Assembly (NCBI GenBank): GCA_905182025.1
Contig: CAJJAA010000018.1
Coordinates: 16,967-80,966 of the forward strand
Reading direction: 5' to 3'
From: an uncultured OM182 clade bacterium
Lineage (GTDB): Bacteria; Pseudomonadota; Gammaproteobacteria; Pseudomonadales; Azotimanducaceae
DNA: 64,000 nucleotides
Shown: positions 57,795-64,000 of the stretch, piece by piece
How positions within the stretch are numbered: the first letter of the stretch is position 1
Layout: the number at the start of each line of letters is the position of its first letter
Position numbers and translations under genes: made by a program
The notes under the pieces: generated by a model
What the model saw: only the letters and a program-made list of their open reading frames with translations
The model's database searches: none
Told to the model about the DNA's origin: nothing

Positions 57795-58931
57795 GTGGTC
57801 ACTTATTTCCTAGCAAAATCAAATTCAACAAGTTTCATTCCTACCTATTTCATAGGTCTTGGAGTCATAGCTCTACTTTTCTCCCAACGAATGAAACACA
57901 TCCTTAGCAACAATACCGTCCTACTATTAATTATTACGATGTTTCTGGCTTATATGGTGATAAGCAATTTTTGGCACACAAATTTGATCGCCACCTTAAA
58001 ACCCGCCGGCTACGCACTCTTAATCCTTTCCTTTCTCGTAAGCATTCCTTTTATATCGCGTCAGTTTAAGCATTTCCCAGAGCGCTTCGTCCAAGCGCTG
58101 CTTGTTTCGGCCACTATCTCCGCAATTTTCTCCCTCTGGGGCTACTTTGGACTAGACTATCGAACTGGTGATGAAGGCAGGTTGATTGCCTTTGGCGGCT
58201 TAGACAACCCGGTGATGAGCGGACTATCGTACGGCGCCGCTTGTATTATCGGTTTTTCATATTTTGTTAATCGATCTCTGTTAGAGAAGAGTCTGTTAGA
58301 GAAGTTTCTTGTCTCCATTTGCTTGCTGACCATGCTAACGGCATTACTTCTCACCGAAACCAGAAGTGCAATACTAGGATTACTTTTTGGTGGTGCCGCC
58401 CTAGTATTGACCTATTGCAGTAGGTCAGCTATCCAACATACCTATGCACTTAGCAAATACTTGGTATTTCTAATACTCTCTGTGTCTCTCGCCTACTTTG
58501 TAGGCTACTTCGACGTTCTACTCGAACGGTCCACTAGCTTGAGACCAGAAATCTGGGAAGCTGTATACGTACACCTGTCATTTCCCCAACTAATAACAGG
58601 CATGGGCACAAGTGCCGACGCATCAGTCTACTATGCCGGTGAGTTACACAAGCATCCACATAGCATCTATCTATCGACTGTTTATTATGGCGGTGTTCTG
58701 GGGTTAGTCGGATTATTGACTGTGTTTGGGTACGCACTGTTTCAGATGACAAAACTCGACAGATCTATAATGATCTATGCAATCCCACTATTTATCTATG
58801 GCCTAATTTGTCTAACCGTTGACGGTAATAGAATCATACGAAAGATCGATTTCATCTGGCTGATGATCTGGCTGCCTATTAGTTTATCAATGATACGTAG
58901 CGCATCAGTTGAGAGTCCTGACGGCAGCTAA
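57795..58931 (+). CDS. O-antigen ligase/polymerase-like (Wzy_C) membrane protein
   Basis: The protein has at least 378 residues with about ten to eleven hydrophobic helices. The family loop is TGMGTSADASVYYAGELHKH followed by PHSIYLSTVYYGGVLGL, and ETRSAILGLLFGG lies before it. Such proteins ligate or polymerise glycan repeat units at the periplasmic face. The start is doubtful: GTG at 57795 falls inside a hydrophobic helix that continues upstream (about 57760-57794), with no ATG, GTG or TTG before it but an ATT at 57741. A rare start codon or a truncated N-terminus is possible. Confidence 0.82.
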   Translation: MVTYFLAKSNSTSFIPTYFIGLGVIALLFSQRMKHILSNNTVLLLIITMFLAYMVISNFWHTNLIATLKPAGYALLILSFLVSIPFISRQFKHFPERFVQALLVSATISAIFSLWGYFGLDYRTGDEGRLIAFGGLDNPVMSGLSYGAACIIGFSYFVNRSLLEKSLLEKFLVSICLLTMLTALLLTETRSAILGLLFGGAALVLTYCSRSAIQHTYALSKYLVFLILSVSLAYFVGYFDVLLERSTSLRPEIWEAVYVHLSFPQLITGMGTSADASVYYAGELHKHPHSIYLSTVYYGGVLGLVGLLTVFGYALFQMTKLDRSIMIYAIPLFIYGLICLTVDGNRIIRKIDFIWLMIWLPISLSMIRSASVESPDGS

Positions 58932-58935
58932 CAGA

Positions 58936-60861
58936 TTAATTCTTGAGGTTCAGCACGTTATTGATGGAGGCAGCCTTCCTTTCAATGGCAAGGACCGGGT
59001 CTGCGTCGGACTTATGCATAATATACCCCGAGACATAAGTCTCAAGCGTTTGTCGGACCACATCGAAGTCTGAGTTCGCACAAGCAGATTTAAGGGTTTC
59101 GCAAATCTCCGTCATCGTTTCAAAGGTTAGCGACGCTTCCTCCGCCATCATAATTTTCGAATGACGTGTTCCAGAGATAGACTCGCCAATAACTAATTCC
59201 TCGTAGAGCTTTTCCCCCGGCCTCAAACCAATATATTCAATTTCGATAGCGCCTCTGTCATGCACCATCTTTTCGGCATCGCCCTTCACTTCACGTCCAT
59301 GAAGGTGGATCATTCTTGTCGCAAGGTCATTAATTTTGACTGGGTCGCCCATATCGAGCACATAGAGTTCGCCGCCTTCTGCCATGGCCCCCGCCTGGAT
59401 GACTAATTCAGCTGCTTCCGAAGCTGTCATAAAATAACGTGTTGCATCCTTATGGGTGACGGTCACGGGGCCATTCGTCAATATCTGTTTTTCAAATAGC
59501 GGCACCACGGAACCCGACGATTTCAATACATTGCCAAATCTCACCATACTGTAGCGCGTCTTCTGTGAACGGGACGCAAAGGCTTTAACGATCAGCTCGG
59601 CCATTCGTTTGGTCGCACCCATCACATTCGTGGGGCGAACTGCCTTATCCGATGAAATCAGCACCAGCGCTTCAACGCCATTTTCTTCTGCTGCCTCGAC
59701 CACATTCCAAGTGCCAACGACATTGTTTCGCACACCTTCGATAATGTTACTTTCAACCATGGGTACATGTTTGAAAGCCGCTGCATGATAAATTGTTTGG
59801 ACGCCGAAACTGTTCATCACTTTCGACACATAGGTCTTGTTCATAATCGAACCGAGAAGGAACACAAGTTCTGTTCTATCGTCATTTGTGCTTTGAAGCT
59901 CCCGTTCAATTCGATAAAGCGCATATTCTGAATTATCAAATAGCACGAGCTTTGAGGGGGACTGGCTCAAAATTTTACGACACAACTCGGAACCGATTGT
60001 ACCGCCTGCGCCAGTGACAAGCACAGATTTGCCGCGTATTGACGCTTCCAACAAGGACTGATCTGGCGGAACAGTATCACGGCCTAACAGATCACCAATT
60101 TCAACTTCCTTAATTTCGCTCAATGATGCATTACCAGAAAGTAGGTCTGCAAAATTGGGAACCGTTCGAACAAAAATGGGTAAATCGCTTAATTTGCTCA
60201 GTATATTTCTACGCTGTTCGATTGTTGCAGATGGAACTGCTAATAGAATTTGACTAATACCGTAGGTTTCAACTAATCGATCTAGATGCTCCGAGTCGTA
60301 TATTCGTATTCCGTGAATCGTATTTTTTCGAAGCTTGCGATCATCGTCTATAAAAGCAACGGGCATGTAATCAGAGCCATTCAATAAACTAATTGCTAAT
60401 TGCGCGCCCGATTCACCGGCGCCATAAATCGCCACCTTCTCTCTGGTAAGGTAATTCGTTTTGAAGCCGTAAAAATAGCCACGCACAATGATTCGACTAC
60501 CACCAACGAACAGTATGCTGATAAACCAAAATATAATCGGAGATGATCGAGGAAAATTGATGAGCTGGATGACGTAGGCGCAGAGCGAGACGACAACCAC
60601 AGCCACGCTAATGCCTTGAACGATCGGCACCATAGAGCTCGGCCCTATATAACGAACCATCGCGCGATAAAGACCAAATTTTGAAAGTGCCAGTACACCG
60701 GAGACCGAACCTACAAGAAACAAAACCCAGAAAGGTCCTACATCATGCCTAATATCACCGTAACGTAGGACTACAGATGCCCAAAGCGCCATCGAAAGCA
60801 TCACCGCGTCGGCAAGCATCATGACGTTTCGTTTTGCTTTTTCACTCAGCTGAGTATGCAT
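58936..60861 (-). CDS. FlaA1/WbpM-type NDP-sugar dehydratase/epimerase
   Basis: The 641-residue membrane protein has four N-terminal helices (about 15-130), then a Rossmann domain starting GAGESGAQLA (about 148). A second nucleotide-sugar dehydratase domain follows (VTGAGGTIGSELC, about 286). The catalytic region is SSDKAVRPTNVMGATKRMAE (about 397-416), where Met replaces the classic Tyr, as in WbpM. WbpM-type enzymes make UDP-4-keto-6-deoxy-GlcNAc for QuiNAc or FucNAc sugars. It ends 4 bp from the Wzy-like gene and begins 1 bp from the transferase gene. Confidence 0.93.
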   Translation of the reverse strand: MHTQLSEKAKRNVMMLADAVMLSMALWASVVLRYGDIRHDVGPFWVLFLVGSVSGVLALSKFGLYRAMVRYIGPSSMVPIVQGISVAVVVVSLCAYVIQLINFPRSSPIIFWFISILFVGGSRIIVRGYFYGFKTNYLTREKVAIYGAGESGAQLAISLLNGSDYMPVAFIDDDRKLRKNTIHGIRIYDSEHLDRLVETYGISQILLAVPSATIEQRRNILSKLSDLPIFVRTVPNFADLLSGNASLSEIKEVEIGDLLGRDTVPPDQSLLEASIRGKSVLVTGAGGTIGSELCRKILSQSPSKLVLFDNSEYALYRIERELQSTNDDRTELVFLLGSIMNKTYVSKVMNSFGVQTIYHAAAFKHVPMVESNIIEGVRNNVVGTWNVVEAAEENGVEALVLISSDKAVRPTNVMGATKRMAELIVKAFASRSQKTRYSMVRFGNVLKSSGSVVPLFEKQILTNGPVTVTHKDATRYFMTASEAAELVIQAGAMAEGGELYVLDMGDPVKINDLATRMIHLHGREVKGDAEKMVHDRGAIEIEYIGLRPGEKLYEELVIGESISGTRHSKIMMAEEASLTFETMTEICETLKSACANSDFDVVRQTLETYVSGYIMHKSDADPVLAIERKAASINNVLNLKN

Positions 60862-61875
60862 TCAGTTTTTCACCAAGTAATTCAATCGAGGCGTATCGAC
60901 ACCCGCACCACCCAACCAAAACATCAATATCAATGGTAATGACGCCAATGTTAGCAGAACTAAGCCATATTCAGGAGACCCATTGGCAAGATAGGCGAGA
61001 GGTAGCAACCAAAGCGTATTGATTAATGCCTGCCATAAAAGTACTTTTTTTGTGCCAAGCAGGCGATTCATGTGTTGGTAACAATGCTGACTGTGCGGCT
61101 GTCTAATATCAACGCGACGATATGCCCTCATCGAGATTGTCAGACATCCATCGACAAGAAACTGTGCCAGTAAAATCATCCAAACCCAGAGGCTTACGGA
61201 CTCCTCTGACAATGCAAAAAGCCCCAATAATAAACCGAAGAAATTACTACCGGCATCGCCCATAAAAACCCGTGCCACCGGCCAATTAATCAACAAATAT
61301 CCACAACAAACAGCCGTCGTGACGAACAGGCTTGACGAGGCAGTGGATGACGAGAGGAGCATCACTGCAGAACAGACGAAAATCACCTCACAGGCCGCGA
61401 AACCATCGACGCCGTCCATGAAATTGAATAAATTTTGCAACCACAAGAGTGAAATCGCACCAAAAGCCATGCCAAGAAGTCCCAACTGCAACTCATAATC
61501 AAAAATAAGTAGTTTGGGGAAGCCAATATATATACTGCTTCCGATCGCAGCGATGACATAGATAGGAAGTCGGACACCCACCTTAAGGTCATGCCGATCA
61601 TCGAAGAAACCACAAATACAAACCAAAACCGGTCCAATGAGGATCAACCAATCTCCCTGATGGGTGATGCCAATCTCATTAAGTAAGGCCAGAGAAAGTA
61701 CAAACACAACGAGCAAAGCAACCCCCGCCCCTGTCGCCGTAGACGTTGTATGCGCGCTTCGGCCCACAACATCAGCTTGAATACTAAACCGTTCAGCCAA
61801 CACCCTATAAATGTGTGACGCAATCCAACTGGCCGACACAATAAGCCCAAATTGTAAGAAGATATTTAGCAACAT
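60862..61875 (-). CDS. WecA/WbpL-type undecaprenyl-phosphate sugar-1-phosphate transferase
   Basis: This MraY-family membrane enzyme has 337 residues and about ten helices. It links a sugar-1-phosphate to undecaprenyl phosphate, the first step of O-unit assembly. Key motifs are FDDRHDLKVGVRLPIY, the nucleophile region VFMGDAGSNFFG and the C-terminal HSQHCYQHMNRLLGTKK. It stops 1 bp before the dehydratase start, so they form an operon. The sugar is likely a HexNAc derivative from the dehydratase. Confidence 0.93.
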   Translation of the reverse strand: MLLNIFLQFGLIVSASWIASHIYRVLAERFSIQADVVGRSAHTTSTATGAGVALLVVFVLSLALLNEIGITHQGDWLILIGPVLVCICGFFDDRHDLKVGVRLPIYVIAAIGSSIYIGFPKLLIFDYELQLGLLGMAFGAISLLWLQNLFNFMDGVDGFAACEVIFVCSAVMLLSSSTASSSLFVTTAVCCGYLLINWPVARVFMGDAGSNFFGLLLGLFALSEESVSLWVWMILLAQFLVDGCLTISMRAYRRVDIRQPHSQHCYQHMNRLLGTKKVLLWQALINTLWLLPLAYLANGSPEYGLVLLTLASLPLILMFWLGGAGVDTPRLNYLVKN

Positions 61876-62317
61876 TTATCGGTGCGTTCGCTCATAAATT
61901 TATATACTTGTAAGTCTTAGAAACCAAAGTATACATCAGAGCTACGTTGGTTCGGATAGTCGCACCCTCGATAAATCGATTCCGCTTTGAGTTTTACAAG
62001 GCACGCCTTCAGAATTCTGAGTCGCAACCAAACCTGAAAGTCCGTCACAGTATTGCGAGTGATACACATCATCAGGGGAATTGTCCTAGCTAACGCTTAA
62101 GGCGCAACCCATCATAGCCGATGTACATTAGGTCACTGGCGAGCAGACGCGCTTTATTCACACTCGACCGAGAGATTGAAAGGTACTTAAAGGCACTTAA
62201 ATGCACGAGAGGAATCGCCAACCTAGTGAACAATTAAACCGTCACGCAGGTTTTCGATTTCAAGATACAGAAAAGTGTTCAGGAGGGTTAAAAACTTAAC
62301 TTTATGCGATTAGAAAT
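61876..62317. other. intergenic region upstream of the glycan operon
   Basis: This 442-bp spacer lies between the WecA-like gene and tRNA-Pro, both on the minus strand. It should hold the glycan operon promoter. I see a 10-bp repeat at 62180-62209 but no JUMPstart/ops element and no clear -35/-10 pair. No gene was recognised. Confidence 0.5.
62180..62209. repeat. 10-bp degenerate tandem repeat, 3 copies
   Basis: Three successive 10-mers: aaggtactta, aaggcactta, aatgcacgag. It is about 110 bp from tRNA-Pro. Confidence 0.6.
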
Positions 62318-62394
62318 TGGTCGGGACGGCAGGATTTGAACCTACGACCACCACACCCCCAGTGTGGTGCGCTACCAGACTGCGCTACGCCCCG
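62318..62394 (-). tRNA. tRNA-Pro (GGG)
   Basis: This is a 77-nt cloverleaf. The acceptor CGGGGCG pairs with CGTCCCG with one G-T, discriminator A and an encoded CCA. The anticodon loop CTGGGGG gives GGG. The T-loop is GTTCAAATC. It follows merR-ihfA-side genes as in Pseudomonas (from memory). Confidence 0.96.
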
Positions 62395-62419
62395 ATTTGA
62401 TCTAACGGCGCGCATTCTA

Positions 62420-63340
62420 TCAGGGTTCGTCGTCAGGCCCAAACATATCCTTTAACCCATTTTCAGTCGTCCAAGACGGAACCCAGCCAGTGAGCGTCAG
62501 AGTCTCTGAGATATCGATAACAGCATCCTCAAAAAGCTGCTGGTAGATCGCGGGTGGCAGCACCGACTTCATTATCTTTCTCATGAAGGTCGCCGGCAAA
62601 TCGACATTAGGCGCCACCCATAGACCTTGCGCTAACCTAAGCTCCCGTATCAAATTACCCAGTGCAATTGGCTCTGGGTCAGCGACAAGCAAACATCGAC
62701 CATCAATTCCTGGCAGATTTAGAATACGCTCAACAAATCTGGCCAAGGTTTTAACATAGAGATAACTTTTTCGGGACTTGAACAAACCATAAGGTATCGG
62801 CAGATAGGACCGAGAGAGGGAGATGAGCTTCTTGAAATTCGCAGCAACACCCAATCCATAAGTGACAGGAATTCTGAGAAAGACAAGTTCCATCTCCTCA
62901 TGGGCACAGCGATCTAATAATTCAATTTCGGTTTGCCGCTTAGATTGAGCATATGCTCCAACCGGTTTAGGAAAACTTTCGTTTGAGATATTGCCCTCAC
63001 CTACCGCCTTTGTGGAACTCAACACAATCATTCTTTGACACCGCGCATCTATTGCAGCCTGACAAAGCGCGAGACTACCGCCAACATTGGTTTCAAATAG
63101 CTGTCGATCATGCACGTTTTTGCCATGAGCCAACCCCGCCGCATGAATAACAACGTCGACGCCTTCGATATCGCGCGCAGTTACATTCGAGATATCAGAT
63201 GCTTGCCGATATTCTGCTCGATCAATCGTTTCGGCGGGGAGGTTTCGAACTAGACAGACAACACGATGCCCTTGCGACGAAAGATAACGGGCTATCGCCG
63301 TCCCAATAAAGCCAGTAGCGCCGGTAACAAGAATTCTCAT
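62420..63340 (-). CDS. NAD-dependent nucleotide-sugar epimerase/dehydratase
   Basis: The 306-residue short-chain (extended SDR) enzyme has the NAD loop [16 protein letters not shown] (5-20). The active site is [10 protein letters not shown] and YAQSKRQTE (Tyr-x3-Lys, about 130). The family includes WbpV/UDP-glucose 4-epimerase-like proteins that act with WbpL and WbpM in QuiNAc/FucNAc synthesis. It is near the dehydratase and transferase, separated by tRNA-Pro. The specific sugar is not readable from the sequence. Confidence 0.9.
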   Translation of the reverse strand: MRILVTGATGFIGTAIARYLSSQGHRVVCLVRNLPAETIDRAEYRQASDISNVTARDIEGVDVVIHAAGLAHGKNVHDRQLFETNVGGSLALCQAAIDARCQRMIVLSSTKAVGEGNISNESFPKPVGAYAQSKRQTEIELLDRCAHEEMELVFLRIPVTYGLGVAANFKKLISLSRSYLPIPYGLFKSRKSYLYVKTLARFVERILNLPGIDGRCLLVADPEPIALGNLIRELRLAQGLWVAPNVDLPATFMRKIMKSVLPPAIYQQLFEDAVIDISETLTLTGWVPSWTTENGLKDMFGPDDEP

Positions 63341-63367
63341 GAAAGCGGTTTAGATAAGGATTAGCGG

Positions 63368-63724
63368 CTAGTGTTTCAATACATCGAGCACGTCTTCAAG
63401 CTCAGAGATCATCTGGTGAATCAACTGCTTGTATTGCGTGCTGTCTTCTTTTTGGTCGTCGCCCGAGAGTCTCTGTCTCGCGCCGCCGATGGTAAAGCCC
63501 TGATCATAAAGAAGCGATCGAATCTGGCGAATCATCAAGACATCTTGTCGTTGATAATAGCGTCGATTGCCACGTCGTTTTACGGGTTTAAGTTGAGGAA
63601 ACTCTTGTTCCCAATAACGCAATACGTGGGGCTTTACTGCACACAGACCGCTGACTTCACCTATGGTGAAATAGCGTTTTCCCGGAATAGGCGGTAGTTC
63701 TGCGTTATGATCTGGGTCCAGCAT
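63368..63724 (-). CDS. MerR-family transcriptional regulator
   Basis: The 118-residue protein has a MerR helix-turn-helix ([20 protein letters not shown], about 19-38) with [13 protein letters not shown] after it. It has a short C-terminal helix and no metal cysteines. A homologue is always next to ihfA in Pseudomonas relatives, but its target is not known. Its start overlaps the ihfA end by 20 bp, so the two are coupled. Confidence 0.93.
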   Translation of the reverse strand: MLDPDHNAELPPIPGKRYFTIGEVSGLCAVKPHVLRYWEQEFPQLKPVKRRGNRRYYQRQDVLMIRQIRSLLYDQGFTIGGARQRLSGDDQKEDSTQYKQLIHQMISELEDVLDVLKH

Positions 63725-64000
63725 ATGCTTCCACCCTAGCTTTTAATTTTTGTCCTGGCCGAAAAGTTACTACTCGACGCGCTGTGATTGGGATTTCTTC
63801 TCCCGTTTTAGGGTTACGACCAGGCCGCTGGCTTTTATCCCTTAGATCGAAGTTTCCAAAACCGGACAACTTAACCTGCTCGTTTTCTTCTAGGGACGCA
63901 CGAACTTCTTCAAAAAAGAGTTCAACCACTTCTTTGGCCTCTCTTTTATTCAACCCTAGCTCTTCAAATAGCTTCTCGGCCATTTCTGCTTTGGTCAACG
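63705..64000 (-). CDS. ihfA: integration host factor subunit alpha (5' end just outside window)
   Basis: IhfA forms with IhfB a DNA-bending protein for recombination and promoter regulation. The visible part starts at [16 protein letters not shown] and has the DNA-binding arm [11 protein letters not shown] then [14 protein letters not shown], and ends [10 protein letters not shown]. The TTG at 63998 is the internal Leu of the usual Met-Ala-Leu start, so the true start is about two codons beyond the right edge. The upstream neighbour (usually pheT) is not visible. Confidence 0.96.
   Translation of the reverse strand, partial: LTKAEMAEKLFEELGLNKREAKEVVELFFEEVRASLEENEQVKLSGFGNFDLRDKSQRPGRNPKTGEEIPITARRVVTFRPGQKLKARVEAYAGPRS

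Noticed and set aside
61876..62317. JUMPstart/ops element for the glycan operon
   Set aside because: No GGCGGTAGCG-like sequence was seen in the correct orientation.
1..64000. CRISPR arrays, integrases, transposases and prophage genes
   Set aside because: None seen. All repeats found are too short and lack spacers.

Overview
The window is a compact chromosomal segment of a marine-type gammaproteobacterium. Support for this comes from a complete Na+-translocating NADH:quinone reductase operon (nqr), class-2 PyrD, RMF, LexA with an SOS box, IhfA, Bat/MoxR genes and a rhomboid of the GlpG type. The gene order (nqr - gap - mfd - csiV - mtnP - lexA - topA - usp - slt - ABC-F; rmf - pyrD; moxR/bat - pepN - DUF2797 - rhomboid - nadK; ihfA - merR - tRNA-Pro) resembles, from memory and unchecked, the Pseudomonas arrangement. 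I therefore place the organism near Pseudomonadales/Cellvibrionales/Oceanospirillales. No phage, integrase, transposase, CRISPR array or rRNA operon was seen.

Layout. 1-4977 (minus): nqrFEDCBA, with nqrF cut by the left edge. 5590-13311: a GAPDH with an N-terminal extension, a membrane-anchored retropepsin-like protease, then mfd and csiV on the plus strand. 13429-16803 (minus): methylthio-purine phosphorylase, then a SapC / MscS / SPOR-like cluster. 17153-20807: lexA with its operator and topA. 20967-27014: a small unknown membrane protein, usp, slt, tatD, a glutaredoxin-like protein and an ABC-F ATPase. 27055-31896: a ZntR-like regulator, an orphan ddl, amtB without glnK, rmf and pyrD. 32256-39290: a six-gene MoxR-DUF58-DUF4381-BatA-BatB/C-BatD operon. 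39346-48955: pepN, DUF2797, rhomboid, xdhC, a MobA-like transferase, nadK, cysE and a PLP enzyme of the ACC deaminase/D-cysteine desulfhydrase family. 49008-50777: a lipoprotein metzincin. 50882-51924: remnants, including an O-antigen ligase lacking its N-terminal half. Then come tRNA-Asp and tRNA-Val.

52454-63340 is the most accessory-looking part. It holds cysD and a fused cysNC (sulfate to PAPS), manC (GDP-mannose), a PAPS-type sulfotransferase, a Wzy/O-antigen-ligase-like membrane protein, a FlaA1/WbpM-type nucleotide-sugar dehydratase, a WecA/WbpL-type initiating transferase and a sugar epimerase. It is flanked by tRNA-Val on one side and by tRNA-Pro, merR and ihfA on the other. Together these genes suggest a locus that makes and sulfates a surface glycan, although glycosyltransferases and a flippase are missing from the window.

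A second theme is a set of short degenerate tandem repeats of 10-14 bp in several intergenic gaps (8513, 47879, 51745, 52290 and 62180). They are unlike classic REP or CRISPR repeats. Several start codons were moved from the longest reading frame to a GTG/ATG with a good ribosome-binding site (gap, nqrC, batA, batD, pepN, usp and the PLP enzyme).
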